Shown: positions 1-9,140 of the stretch, in pieces
Layout: the number at the start of each line of letters is the position of its first letter
Numbering within the stretch: the stretch's first letter is position 1
Assembly (NCBI RefSeq): GCF_024181225.1
Contig: NZ_CP051198.1
Span: 1,612,001-1,676,000, forward strand
DNA from: Treponema sp. OMZ 787
Lineage (GTDB): Bacteria > Spirochaetota > Spirochaetia > Treponematales > Treponemataceae
Direction of reading: 5' to 3'
DNA: 64,000 nt
The notes under the pieces: model-generated
Databases searched by the model: none
What the model was told of the DNA's origin: nothing
What the model saw: the letters and a program-made list of their open reading frames with translations, nothing else
Made by a program: the position numbers and the translations under genes

Positions 1-999
1 TCGGGCTCTGAAGGAAAGTCGTTTTGCGGCTCCCTAGGTTATGCCGCAGCCGATGCTCAGATGGCAAAAAAGACTATAGCCGTTACCGATACAAGGGTTT
101 CAAAGGTTAAAAGACCCGACATTGAAGGCCGCTTTGTAGACATGGTTGTTGAGGTAGATAAAATAGGAGACCCTGCAGGCATCGTAAGCGGAACAACTCA
201 GATTACAAAGGATCCTATCGGCTTGAAGATAGCCCGCGACTGCCGCACCTTGATTGAACATTCAGGTCTTTTTAAAAACGGCTTTAGTATGCAGACAGGG
301 GCAGGCGGTATTTCTCTTGCAGTTGCAGATGAAATGCACCGGGCCATGAAAGAAAAAAATATAAAGGGAAGTTTCGGCTGCGGCGGAATTACAGGCTATT
401 TTGTAAAGATGCTTGAAGAAGGGCTTTTTGAAGACCTTTATGATGTTCAGTGCTTCGATCTTTCAGCCGTAGATTCTACCGAAAAAAATGCAAATCATCA
501 CAAGATTTCGGCCGATCTTTATGCAAACCCCAATAATCCCGATCATGTTGCAGGAAAGCTCGATGTCGTTATCCTCGGTGCAAGCGAAATAGACTTGGAC
601 TATAACGTAAACGTAACCACAGGTTCTGACGGCATAATATTGGGAGGTTCGGGAGGACACGCCGATACTGCAGCCGGAGCTAAGCTTTCGATAATAGTTT
701 CAAAGCTCTTTAATGCCCGAATTTCTTGTCTTGTAGACAAGGTCCGCACGGTAACCACTCCCGGAGAAACAATCGATGTTTTTGTTACGGATAGAGGTAT
801 TGCAATTAATCCGCGCCATGCAGATTTAATTAAAAAGCTAAAATCCGAAACAAACCTTGAAATTAAAACTATCGAAGAATTAAAGGAAATTGCAGAATCC
901 TTTACAGGCAAGCCTCAAGTTAAGCCCCGCTCTGCTGAGGTTGTAGGAATAAGCACCTACCGCGACGGCACTGTTTTGGACGTAATAAACAAGGCTTAA
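1..999 (+). CDS. citF: Citrate lyase alpha subunit (citrate CoA-transferase), 5' end outside window
   Basis: The alpha subunit moves acetyl-ACP onto citrate in the cytoplasmic citrate lyase complex, which splits citrate into oxaloacetate and acetate during anaerobic fermentation. The reading frame is open from base 1, with no start in the first 60 bases that needs to be used, so about 332 C-terminal residues are visible of a family usually near 500 residues. Gly-rich stretches such as GAGGISLAV and ILGGSGGHADTAAG fit the CoA-transferase fold. The beta and gamma subunit genes would be expected upstream, outside the window. The next feature downstream is a tRNA with its own promoter. The family call rests on overall similarity to remembered CitF sequences. 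Confidence 0.85.
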   Translation, partial: SGSEGKSFCGSLGYAAADAQMAKKTIAVTDTRVSKVKRPDIEGRFVDMVVEVDKIGDPAGIVSGTTQITKDPIGLKIARDCRTLIEHSGLFKNGFSMQTGAGGISLAVADEMHRAMKEKNIKGSFGCGGITGYFVKMLEEGLFEDLYDVQCFDLSAVDSTEKNANHHKISADLYANPNNPDHVAGKLDVVILGASEIDLDYNVNVTTGSDGIILGGSGGHADTAAGAKLSIIVSKLFNARISCLVDKVRTVTTPGETIDVFVTDRGIAINPRHADLIKKLKSETNLEIKTIEELKEIAESFTGKPQVKPRSAEVVGISTYRDGTVLDVINKA

Positions 1000-1016
1000 G
1001 CTAAAAATTCTTCCTA

Positions 1017-1045
1017 TTGACTTTTTTGTTGATTTTTGGTAAAGT
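1017..1045 (+). promoter_or_regulatory. Sigma-70-like promoter of the tRNA-Thr gene
   Basis: TTGACT at 1017-1022 and TAAAGT at 1040-1045 are 17 nt apart. Transcription would start near 1052, about 15 nt before the tRNA. The -10 box lies inside the left arm of an inverted repeat (1028-1064). Confidence 0.55.
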
Positions 1046-1064
1046 TTCTTTATCAAAAATCAAC
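1028..1064. repeat. 17-bp inverted repeat with a 3-nt loop directly before the tRNA
   Basis: Bases 1028-1044 pair with 1048-1064 over 17 bp with one G-T wobble, around a TTT loop. The repeat ends 2 nt before the first base of the tRNA and overlaps the tRNA promoter's -10 box. No T-run follows, so it is not a classical terminator for citF, although it could end or process transcripts reading through from the citrate lyase operon. Confidence 0.75.
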
Positions 1065-1066
1065 AT

Positions 1067-1139
1067 GCCAACTTAGCTCACCCGGCAGAGCAGCACCCTC
1101 GTAACGTGCAGGTACTCGGTTCAAGTCCGAGAGTTGGCT
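1067..1139 (+). tRNA. tRNA-Thr (anticodon CGU)
   Basis: The 73-nt sequence folds as a cloverleaf. The acceptor stem 1067-1073 pairs with 1132-1138 and the discriminator base is T1139. There is a 4-bp D stem, an anticodon loop with anticodon CGT at 1100-1102, and a 5-bp T stem with a TTCAAGT loop. The anticodon reads ACG, so the tRNA carries threonine. One pair at the base of the anticodon loop is C-C. The 3' CCA is not encoded. A run of T follows directly from 1139 and can serve as the terminator. Confidence 0.93.
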
Positions 1140-1298
1140 TTTTTTTATTTCTAAATAGTTTTTTCTTTTCATTAATAATCAGCTAAATCATTGAAAATTT
1201 TAAATAAACCGCAAGGGGCGCGGAAAGCGCAAAGGGAAGGAGGACGGATAGGCCTTTTCTGCCTATTGTTGCAGTAGAAATGTGTGTTTTTTTTTCAG

Positions 1299-1330
1299 TT
1301 TAGGTTTCAATTTAGGTTTCAATTTAGGTT
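1299..1330 (+). repeat. Tandem 12-bp repeat (about 2.7 copies)
   Basis: The unit TTTAGGTTTCAA occurs at 1299-1310 and 1311-1322, with a partial third copy at 1323-1330. It lies in the 290-nt gap between the tRNA and the next gene. The rest of the gap is AT-rich apart from a short GC-rich patch (about 1209-1262) that can form a small hairpin (GATAGGC with GCCTATT). I see no coding potential there. Confidence 0.7.
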
Positions 1331-1432
1331 GAAAATTATTACATTTTATGATATTGTAAGTAAACTGTTAAGAGTCGGTAAATTAACGCATTAAGCTCAC
1401 ATTAAGTCTCTTAAATTAGGAGGATATTGTTT

Positions 1433-2527
1433 ATGGTAGAAAAAAAGTCACAAATTTCTCAAGCTGATTTACCAAAAATAAAGCTTGAAGAAACACTAGA
1501 TATAGCTCAAAAATTTCATGAAAATCTTGCTGGTGATTCTATTGCTTTTGATGAAATAGCAAAGCTTCTTGGGTCAAGTCCAAATACAACAAAAACAAAA
1601 TATAAAATATGGGCGGCTGAAGCTTATGGAATAATTAAAAAAAATTCTGAGAATAAATATTCTCTTTCCGAAAATGGAAGAAAGATAGTAGCTCCAACTT
1701 ATAAAGAAGAAAAATTAGAAGCTATTAGAAAGTCAATAATGACTCCTATTATTTTAAGTAAATTTTATACAGATTATGATAAACATAATATTCCAGAAGA
1801 TTCATATTTTTATAACATACTTGAAAATAAGTATTCTCTTCCTAGAGATAGAGTTAACGATGCAAAGGATCTAATACTTGAGAATGCTAGATTTGCTGAA
1901 ATACTTATTATTGAGGCAAATGGAAAATCTAAGATAGATTTTGAAAATAAAATTTTACCATCAGAAGAATCTAAGGAGGAATCCAGTGGTAATATTTTAC
2001 TGGAAACAAATGATTTTAGTTCTGATCAAGGAACTAATACTTGTTTTTACATTACGCCAATTGGCGATGAAGAGTCAGAATGCCGAAAACATTCAGATAT
2101 GTTGTTAAAAAATTTAATAGAACCGGTTTTAATAAAATATGATATAAAAGTAATTAGAGCTGACAAAATTGAAAGATCTGGAATAATAACACAACAAATA
2201 TTGGAAAAATTAGTTGAATCTAAAATATGTATTGCAGATTTATCATTTTCAAACCCAAATGTGTTTTATGAACTTGGTGTAAGACATACATGTAAACTTC
2301 CTACTATACAAATAATTCGAAAGCAAGATAAAATCCCATTCGATGTTTCACAAGGTCGAACAATAATAATTGATACTTCTGATGTTTATACTTTAATTGA
2401 TAGAATAGAATCTGCAAAACGGGAGTTGACTGAATATGTTGAAGAAATCATTAACAATCCAGCTGAATATAAAGAAAATAATCCTATAAGTATTTATCTT
2501 CCTAGTCTAAAAGTATACAATAAGTAG
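1433..2527 (+). CDS. Winged-helix plus nucleoside 2-deoxyribosyltransferase-like protein, putative defence effector
   Basis: A 364-residue protein. The N-terminal third looks like a winged-helix region (an EIAKLLGSSPNTTKTKYKIW stretch, about residues 43-62). The C-terminal part from about residue 204 (CFYITPIGDEE) resembles nucleoside deoxyribosyltransferase/DRHyd Rossmann domains. It keeps the signature ADLSFSNPNVFYELG, with D269 and the presumed nucleophile E280. Related domains bind or hydrolyse nucleotides and recur in bacterial conflict systems; I infer an effector role here. The start is ATG 1433 because AGGAGG (1418-1423) is 9 nt away; the in-frame TTG at 1427 is too close. The gene is AT-rich and lies just upstream of a type III restriction-modification pair. 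The real substrate is unknown. Confidence 0.7.
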   Translation: MVEKKSQISQADLPKIKLEETLDIAQKFHENLAGDSIAFDEIAKLLGSSPNTTKTKYKIWAAEAYGIIKKNSENKYSLSENGRKIVAPTYKEEKLEAIRKSIMTPIILSKFYTDYDKHNIPEDSYFYNILENKYSLPRDRVNDAKDLILENARFAEILIIEANGKSKIDFENKILPSEESKEESSGNILLETNDFSSDQGTNTCFYITPIGDEESECRKHSDMLLKNLIEPVLIKYDIKVIRADKIERSGIITQQILEKLVESKICIADLSFSNPNVFYELGVRHTCKLPTIQIIRKQDKIPFDVSQGRTIIIDTSDVYTLIDRIESAKRELTEYVEEIINNPAEYKENNPISIYLPSLKVYNK

Positions 2528-2529
2528 TC

Positions 2530-2566
2530 TAACATTTTCTTTAATACTAATAAAAAGAAAATGTTA
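2530..2566 (+). terminator. Hairpin between the NDT-like gene and res
   Basis: A 13-bp perfect stem pairs 2530-2542 with 2554-2566 just after the stop codon of the upstream gene. No T-run follows, so it is a weak or processing hairpin rather than a clear terminator. It may separate expression of the upstream gene from res-mod. Confidence 0.5.
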
Positions 2567-2630
2567 AGCTAGCTCATACCTAATAATGCTATTATTTATG
2601 AATGCATAGAAGATATTAAATGAGGAATAC

Positions 2631-5555
2631 ATGGAAAAATCGGAAAATAAGCAGTTTCAATATGAAATACAAGATTATCAAGAAGCTTGTGTAAATAATA
2701 TTGTTAGTATTTTTGAAGCTTTACGCTGGAAGAAAAACTTTGTTGAAGTGCTTACGGAACACAAAAATAAACACAAATATAATTTTCCGGTGCAAGACAC
2801 TAAAAACATAGATATAATGATGGAAACGGGAACGGGAAAAACCTTTACTTTTATCAAAACGATTTTTGAGCTGAACCGTCATTATGGATACAAAAAATTT
2901 ATTATTCTTGTTCCTAGTGTGCCTATCCGTGAAGGAACAAAAACCAACTTAAACGACACAAAAGATTACTTCAAAAGTTTTTATGCCAACGAACAAGAAA
3001 AAGAAATTGAAAGCTTTGTTTACGAAAGTGGAAATATTTCAGCGGTGAAACAGTTTATCGGTACTGCACATTTATCGGTTTTGGTGATGACACCAAGCTC
3101 CTTTAACAGAGGGGGTAATATTTTAAATCTTCCGTTAGAAAGAGAGATTAATCAGCCTCAGCTCTATGAAAATACTGATGAACCGCCAAAATCATATTTG
3201 GAATGCTTAAAACGTTTGCACCCAATTGTGATAATGGACGAGCCGCATCGGTTTGAAGGGGATGCTTTTAAAACTTATTTTGACGGGTTTGACAACTATT
3301 ATTTGCGTTTTGGTGCCACATTTCCCAAGGATAAAGATAGCTTACCACTATCAAATGTCGCATACATATTAGACAGCATTTCTTCGTTTCGACAAAATTT
3401 GGTTAAGAAAATTGTGGTGTATACTCAAGATGTAGTTGAGAATACAGACACTCTTATTGGTATTGAGAATAAAAAGGCTATTGTCAGCACTTTAACTAAT
3501 GGGCTTGTTATACGGCGTGAACTGGGCAACGGTGCAATTTTTAACGGTAAAAGCATAAAAAAAATTCTCAAAGACCAATTGGTCTTGTCGGATGACAGTA
3601 TTGAAAAAGTTGATTACTCTTTGTCTGATGAATCCCTTAGAGCCATGATACGCCAGACAATCAAGATTCATTTTGAAAAAGAAAAGATTTTATTTGATCA
3701 GGGGATAAAAGCTCTCACACTTTTTTTTATGGAAAGTAATATCGGTTTATTCCGAGGTGAAAATCCAAAAATCAAAAACTTTTTTGAAGAAGAATACCAA
3801 AAAGAGCGTGTAAGGATTATAAAAAATATAGACAAATCAAGCGAGTATTATAAATATTTGCAAAATGATTTTGACAATGACGGTAATTTGAAAGTTCATA
3901 AAGGGTATTTTTCAGGAGATAAAGGAAAAGCCGATGAAAAAGTACAAGCAGGAGTTGACGAGATACTGAAGGATAAAAAGAAGCTGCTTTCTTTTGAAAG
4001 TTCTACCCGCTTTATTTTTTCGATTTGGACTTTACAAGAAGGCTGGGATAACCCCAATGTTTTTACCATTTGTAAACTTTCCAATCAAGGAAGCGAAATA
4101 TCAAAATTGCAGCAGATTGGGCGAGGCTTACGTATTTGTGTTAATCAAGATTTACAGCGATATACGCTTAAAAAATTACATGATGATCAAGAGAGTTTTT
4201 GGAAAATTAATAACCTTGATGTGGTTGTTTCAAATAAAGAGCATGGGTTTGTTGAGGCAATTCAACATGAAATTTTAAGCAATTCTTTTCTTATTTCAAA
4301 AATATTTACAGAGCAAGAACTCATTAAGGTTCTCAAAGAAAAATCAGGATTCGATGATAATACTATAGTTACTTTGATTGATGATGTTTTGAAAGATAAG
4401 AAAATGATTGTCCGCAAGGCAATTGTTGACGGGCATAGAGTTTATGAAAAATCCCCTAACTTTTTAACAATTCTGAAGGCGCAAAATTTACCCGAAGAAC
4501 AAGAAAAAGCTCTTGAAAATTTATTCGCAACAGATATAAGCTCGTATGTTCAAGGAGAAAAGAATAATAATAAGAAAGAAAAATTGTTCATTAAAGAAAC
4601 ACACCTTAAAGAATTTCAAAACCTATGGAACACTATCAATAAAAATGCTTTTTATGTTTTGGAAACCTTGACCGAAGAACAGGAAGCTCAACTGATACGG
4701 AACATTAAGGTGCAAATTGAAAGTGTAAACATTGAACAAATATTACTGCAGACCCTAAAGTCTGAGCTTGATGTAAATAAAATTGGGAAACAAGGTGCAA
4801 TTACGGAAAAACTTACCGATACAGTCTCGTACAAAAGTAAGGTTGATTATTTGGAATTGGTTCGCTCTTTGTCAAACAGCACAAAAACTCCTATTTCGTT
4901 TGTTGTAAAAATTTTCAATGCCTTAAGCGATGATTTTAAAAATAAAATGCTTTGCAACAATCCGGAACAGGCACAGAAAGAAATTGCCGAAATAATTAAG
5001 AAAAACTTAATCGCAATGCTGAAAGCGAATATTAAATACGATGGTATTAACGGCACAGGATTACCGAATATATTTAAAACCGAAACTTCTGCAGGTTCAG
5101 ATTATGGAAAAACTTACTTAGATATAGGAAGTACCGGAAAATTCCAAAAAGATATTACAAGTGATTTTTCTTTAAAAAACAAATGGATCTTTGAGAAAGT
5201 GGTAGAATACGACAGTGATTTTGAATTGGAAATTGTTGAACAAGACCCGGATATTCAAGAAATTGAAATATTTGCCAAGCTGCCTAGATTAAAAATCAAA
5301 ACACCTTTGGGTGACTATAATCCCGATTTTTGTTATGCAATTAAAAGTACGGAAGGACAAAAACTCTTTCTTGTTGTGGAATCTAAAGGATATAAAACGT
5401 CAACGGAAATATCGGTAGATGAAAAAGCTAAAATAGATTTTGCTAAAAAGTATTTTGAAGCATTGACTGAGCACTATAAGAACGAAAAAATTAAAGTATC
5501 GTTTAAAGAACGGATAAACAATACGCAATTAGCCGCATTAATAATGGAGAAATAA
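2631..5555 (+). CDS. res: Type III restriction enzyme, Res subunit (helicase-nuclease)
   Basis: At 974 residues it has the usual size for Res. It uses ATP to move along or switch on DNA and cuts when two unmodified sites are engaged; it needs Mod for site recognition. Superfamily 2 helicase motifs are visible: Walker A ETGTGKT (65-71), DEPH (203-206) and QIGRGLR (495-501). The C-terminal nuclease has a PD near 898-899 and ESK (917-919) of the PD-(D/E)XK type. The start is supported by a GAGGA box. The mod gene begins 3 nt after its stop. The order res-mod is the reverse of the usual mod-res. All key motifs are intact, so activity is plausible. Confidence 0.93.
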   Translation: MEKSENKQFQYEIQDYQEACVNNIVSIFEALRWKKNFVEVLTEHKNKHKYNFPVQDTKNIDIMMETGTGKTFTFIKTIFELNRHYGYKKFIILVPSVPIREGTKTNLNDTKDYFKSFYANEQEKEIESFVYESGNISAVKQFIGTAHLSVLVMTPSSFNRGGNILNLPLEREINQPQLYENTDEPPKSYLECLKRLHPIVIMDEPHRFEGDAFKTYFDGFDNYYLRFGATFPKDKDSLPLSNVAYILDSISSFRQNLVKKIVVYTQDVVENTDTLIGIENKKAIVSTLTNGLVIRRELGNGAIFNGKSIKKILKDQLVLSDDSIEKVDYSLSDESLRAMIRQTIKIHFEKEKILFDQGIKALTLFFMESNIGLFRGENPKIKNFFEEEYQKERVRIIKNIDKSSEYYKYLQNDFDNDGNLKVHKGYFSGDKGKADEKVQAGVDEILKDKKKLLSFESSTRFIFSIWTLQEGWDNPNVFTICKLSNQGSEISKLQQIGRGLRICVNQDLQRYTLKKLHDDQESFWKINNLDVVVSNKEHGFVEAIQHEILSNSFLISKIFTEQELIKVLKEKSGFDDNTIVTLIDDVLKDKKMIVRKAIVDGHRVYEKSPNFLTILKAQNLPEEQEKALENLFATDISSYVQGEKNNNKKEKLFIKETHLKEFQNLWNTINKNAFYVLETLTEEQEAQLIRNIKVQIESVNIEQILLQTLKSELDVNKIGKQGAITEKLTDTVSYKSKVDYLELVRSLSNSTKTPISFVVKIFNALSDDFKNKMLCNNPEQAQKEIAEIIKKNLIAMLKANIKYDGINGTGLPNIFKTETSAGSDYGKTYLDIGSTGKFQKDITSDFSLKNKWIFEKVVEYDSDFELEIVEQDPDIQEIEIFAKLPRLKIKTPLGDYNPDFCYAIKSTEGQKLFLVVESKGYKTSTEISVDEKAKIDFAKKYFEALTEHYKNEKIKVSFKERINNTQLAALIMEK

Positions 5556-5558
5556 AAA

Positions 5559-7583
5559 ATGAAGAAAGAAGATTTTATACAAGCAGGATTTACGGTTATT
5601 GGAAGTGAAGCCAGTGAGAACAAGTTATTACGTTTTCTAAAAGAAAATTATCCGAGCATTATAAAAGATAATGAAATAGATCTTAATGAACTTAAAGCTC
5701 TTGCCGGTTTGCCTATTGATGAAAAGGTAAACGGCTACGGATTAAACTTTGTAGGCAGGAATGTTGCACGGGCAAAATATGCACAAAAGACTGCAAAAGA
5801 ATTACATCTTAATACACAATTAAGTAAAAATATTGATACAACCCAAAACTTAGTGCTTAAAGGCGATAATCTTGACAGCTTAAAAATCCTTAAAAGCCAT
5901 TATACGGGCAAAATAAAATGTATTTATATAGACCCTCCTTATAATACTAATAGTTCAACAGATGAAGTATTCATTTATCCTGACAAATTCGACAAAGAAG
6001 AAGCCGAAGTATTGGGATTGGTAAATTTAAGCGAAGATGACTTTGCCCGTATGGCTTTTAGTTTTAAAACTAAAAGGAGTCATAACGGATGGCTGAGCTT
6101 TATGTACCCACGTTTGCTTTTAGCAAGAGATTTATTAAGTAATGACGGTGTAATTTTTATAAGTATTGATGATAATGAACAGGCAAACCTAAAACTGCTT
6201 TGTGATGATGTTTTTGGGGAGGAGAATTTTATTGTACAAATGGCAATTGAAAATAATCCGAAAGGAAGAAAGAATAATATTTTTATCGCTGAAAGTTATG
6301 AATATTGTATTATGTATGCAAAAAACATGAATACTATTTATGCGGATTTACCGCAAGATGATAAAAAATATTTCTTGGGTATTGATAAGCCTCAACTGAA
6401 TACACGTTCTCAACGACGAGATCAGTACGGAGTATTTCAACAAAGTAAACGTCAAGTCAGCGGACGAAATAAAAGCAATCCATTATGTAAAAACTCAAAA
6501 AATGAACGCTGTTTTACAATTTATCATTTTGCAGATAATGAAAAAGAAGATATGATTCTTCTTGATGAATATGATTGCACAAATGACCGGTGGGTAGTAT
6601 CTAAGGAAGGACAGGAATTGATTAGTAAAGGGTATGTCCGATACGAATGTGTAAACAATCAAACGAATCAGCCTTCAATACCTCTATACACAAAAGATAC
6701 TCTGAAAAAAATGTTTAAAGAACATTCTCTTTATTTCAAAACTGATGGTACAATCTATGAAAAGGAAAGAGGAAATAGACAACAGCTTACTTCTTTTTTG
6801 GCAAATAAACGTTTTGGATTAGATTTGATGACAGAATCTGCGACGACAAAAATGGAATATCTATTTGGCATTAAAGATATTTTTCCAAATTCTAAAGCTA
6901 TCGATTACATCAAAGCACTGATTTCACAGATTCCTACAGCAGATTGTACTGTACTCGACTTTTTCGCTGGTTCCGGCACTACAGGACACGCCGTTATGCA
7001 GCTCAATGCAGAAGACGGCGGAAACCGCAAATTTATCCTTTGCCAAATAGACGAGCCTATCAAGGAAGACAAGCCCGCTTACAAGTTTTGCCTTGATAAC
7101 AACCTGCCGCCCGTAATTTCCAGTATTACTGTTGAACGCTTAAAACGGGCAGGTGAAAAAATCTCCAAAGAAATTGAATCTGAGAATAGCACATCAGGTT
7201 TGTTTGAAGAAGATAAAAAACAAGTACCTGATATCGGTTTTAAGGTCTTTGACAGTGTCGATGCCCCAAAATTGGACGTAGACGAAACAGGTCAGATTTC
7301 AATTCTTTTTAATGACAATGACACATTAAGCCGTATTTACAATATGATCTTTACTGTCGGTTTAGATGAGCCGACTCAAGTTCCTGAAGAAGTGATAAAA
7401 GATTGTATTTATAAAATCGGCAATCATTATTACATAACCAATAGTGAAAAAATAAGCAAGGATGTCTTTGCTGATGCCATCAAAAAGGGCTCAACAGGTG
7501 GTAAAGTCTTTATTGACGGTTGGACTGCTAGCTTAAATGGAACTTTGCAAAATTATAAAGAAGACGTGAAGATTGTGTTTTAA
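5559..7583 (+). CDS. mod: Type III DNA adenine methyltransferase, Mod subunit
   Basis: The 674-residue Mod recognises a short asymmetric site, methylates adenine from S-adenosylmethionine and also guides Res. The class beta order is visible: catalytic DPPYNT from residue 125, a long central region carrying the target recognition domain (roughly 200-430), then the SAM-binding FAGSGTTG from residue 469. It sits 3 nt behind res and must be co-translated with it. I found no simple-sequence repeat tract in the gene, so the phase variation known for some Mod genes is not indicated. The recognition sequence cannot be read from the protein. Confidence 0.93.
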   Translation: MKKEDFIQAGFTVIGSEASENKLLRFLKENYPSIIKDNEIDLNELKALAGLPIDEKVNGYGLNFVGRNVARAKYAQKTAKELHLNTQLSKNIDTTQNLVLKGDNLDSLKILKSHYTGKIKCIYIDPPYNTNSSTDEVFIYPDKFDKEEAEVLGLVNLSEDDFARMAFSFKTKRSHNGWLSFMYPRLLLARDLLSNDGVIFISIDDNEQANLKLLCDDVFGEENFIVQMAIENNPKGRKNNIFIAESYEYCIMYAKNMNTIYADLPQDDKKYFLGIDKPQLNTRSQRRDQYGVFQQSKRQVSGRNKSNPLCKNSKNERCFTIYHFADNEKEDMILLDEYDCTNDRWVVSKEGQELISKGYVRYECVNNQTNQPSIPLYTKDTLKKMFKEHSLYFKTDGTIYEKERGNRQQLTSFLANKRFGLDLMTESATTKMEYLFGIKDIFPNSKAIDYIKALISQIPTADCTVLDFFAGSGTTGHAVMQLNAEDGGNRKFILCQIDEPIKEDKPAYKFCLDNNLPPVISSITVERLKRAGEKISKEIESENSTSGLFEEDKKQVPDIGFKVFDSVDAPKLDVDETGQISILFNDNDTLSRIYNMIFTVGLDEPTQVPEEVIKDCIYKIGNHYYITNSEKISKDVFADAIKKGSTGGKVFIDGWTASLNGTLQNYKEDVKIVF

Positions 7584-7600
7584 TATAAATTTCTCTCCCC

Positions 7601-7629
7601 TTGCTTTTATTAATGTCATCGTGTATACT
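7601..7629 (+). promoter_or_regulatory. Promoter of lpdA
   Basis: TTGCTT (7601-7606) and TATACT (7624-7629) are 17 nt apart. The 11-base element TTGCTTTTATT is repeated exactly at the gcvT promoter (9141-9151), which suggests similar use by both transcription units. Confidence 0.6.
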
Positions 7630-7686
7630 TTACAAGATAACAACTATAATGCTTAAAAATTTTTAAGCTGCTTTAGGGAGATTAGT

Positions 7687-9048
7687 ATGTATGATTTAAT
7701 TGTTTTGGGCGGAGGCCCGGGCGGTTATGTTGCTGCCATAAAAGCAGGGAGGGCAGGGTTAAAAACCGCTCTTATCGAAAAAAACAGGCTGGGGGGAACC
7801 TGTCTAAATAAGGGCTGTATTCCTACAAAATACCTTCTTCATACAGCCGAAGTATTCGGAAGCTTTGCCGAAAACGACCTGGGTCTTTCAGGTGAAAACT
7901 TAAAATACGATATAAATTCCATCTACGAGAAAAAAAATGCCGTTATTGATAAACTTGTAGGCGGAATCGAAAAAATAATCGAAAATGCAGGGGTTGATTT
8001 TTTTAATGCAGAAGGCAAAATCACTTCAAAATCTTCAGTAAATGTAGACGGAAAAGAACTTGAGTTTAAAAACCTTATAATCGCAACAGGATCTTCTGTA
8101 TTTGCTCCTCCCATAGCCGGAATCGAAACAGCTATGACCTCAGACGATATTTTGGGAAAAGAGCCTGTCGATTTTAAGAGTGTCATCATAATCGGCGGCG
8201 GCGTTATCGGTATTGAGTTTGCTACAATGTACGCCAATTTAGGAAAGGAAGTTACTATCGTAGAACTTGAAAAAACGATCCTTCCTCCCTTTGACAGAGA
8301 TATTGCAATGCAGCAAGCCCTTGTTCTAAAAAAGAAGGGTGTAAAGATAATAAACGGTGCCATGGTAACAAAAATCGAGAAAACCGGCTGTACCTTTACA
8401 CTTAAAGAAAAAGAAGAACATATTATAGCTGATGCCGTAATCGTATGTATCGGCCGAATTGCCGAAATAAAAGACATCGGCCTTGAGGCTGCCGGAATTG
8501 AGCATGATAAGAGAGGTATAATCACAGATGCCTGCATGAAGACAAATGTTGACGGTATCTATGCTATTGGAGACGCTGTAAAAGGAAACGTAATGCTTGC
8601 CCACAATGCCGAAAATCAGGGCCATCTGGTTGTAGAAAATATTGTAAACAATACCAAACATGAAAAGCAAGATGTTATTCCTTCCTGTGTATACTCCACA
8701 CCTGAGATTGCAGGTGTAGGTCTTTCGGAAAAAGAGGCGGAAGCCAAAGGTATAACTGTAAAAATCGGTAAGGTTCCCATGGGTTCAAACGGAAAATCGG
8801 TGCTTTCCGGCTTGGATGTGGGCTTTATTAAGGTTCTCTTTGATCAAGAAGACAGGCTTGTAGGCTGTCAGATGATGTGCGATTCGGCTACAGATATGAT
8901 AGGAGCTATCGGAACTCTTGTAACAAACAAGGCGAAGAGGGAAAATATCTTAAAATCCATGTATCCTCATCCGACGGTAGTCGAAGCATTCTATGAGGCC
9001 GTAGAAGATGTCGAAAAGTCGGCTACACACATGATTTATAAAAAATAA
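7687..9048 (+). CDS. lpdA: Dihydrolipoyl dehydrogenase (L protein)
   Basis: A 453-residue FAD enzyme that reoxidises the dihydrolipoyl arm of GcvH with NAD+. The FAD-binding GGGPGG is at 8-13. The redox-active pair is in GGTCLNKGC (Cys39 and Cys44). A second Rossmann motif (IIGGGVIGIEF) binds NAD, and the C-terminal HPT motif provides the catalytic base (His428). Its position just before the gcv genes, with a promoter of the same type, marks it as the L protein of the glycine cleavage system. I see no 2-oxoacid dehydrogenase genes here that would compete for it. A strong terminator follows, so it is transcribed alone. Confidence 0.93.
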   Translation: MYDLIVLGGGPGGYVAAIKAGRAGLKTALIEKNRLGGTCLNKGCIPTKYLLHTAEVFGSFAENDLGLSGENLKYDINSIYEKKNAVIDKLVGGIEKIIENAGVDFFNAEGKITSKSSVNVDGKELEFKNLIIATGSSVFAPPIAGIETAMTSDDILGKEPVDFKSVIIIGGGVIGIEFATMYANLGKEVTIVELEKTILPPFDRDIAMQQALVLKKKGVKIINGAMVTKIEKTGCTFTLKEKEEHIIADAVIVCIGRIAEIKDIGLEAAGIEHDKRGIITDACMKTNVDGIYAIGDAVKGNVMLAHNAENQGHLVVENIVNNTKHEKQDVIPSCVYSTPEIAGVGLSEKEAEAKGITVKIGKVPMGSNGKSVLSGLDVGFIKVLFDQEDRLVGCQMMCDSATDMIGAIGTLVTNKAKRENILKSMYPHPTVVEAFYEAVEDVEKSATHMIYKK

Positions 9049-9074
9049 TCATAATAGATTTTTAGAAATAACCT

Positions 9075-9107
9075 AACGGCAAGGCTTATTTTAGCTTTGC
9101 CGTTTTT
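9075..9107 (+). terminator. Rho-independent terminator after lpdA
   Basis: A 12-bp stem (9075-9086 with 9093-9104, one G-T wobble) and a 6-nt loop, running into TTTTT. It ends 27-59 nt after the lpdA stop. Confidence 0.85.
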
Positions 9108-9140
9108 AATCAAAACAATATTTTTTTATATATTTTCCTA

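Noticed and set aside
463-911. Minus-strand reading frames inside citF
   Set aside because: They are shadows of the coding strand with no family resemblance.
5559-7583. Phase-variable repeat tract in mod
   Set aside because: No run of short repeats was found in the gene or its start region.
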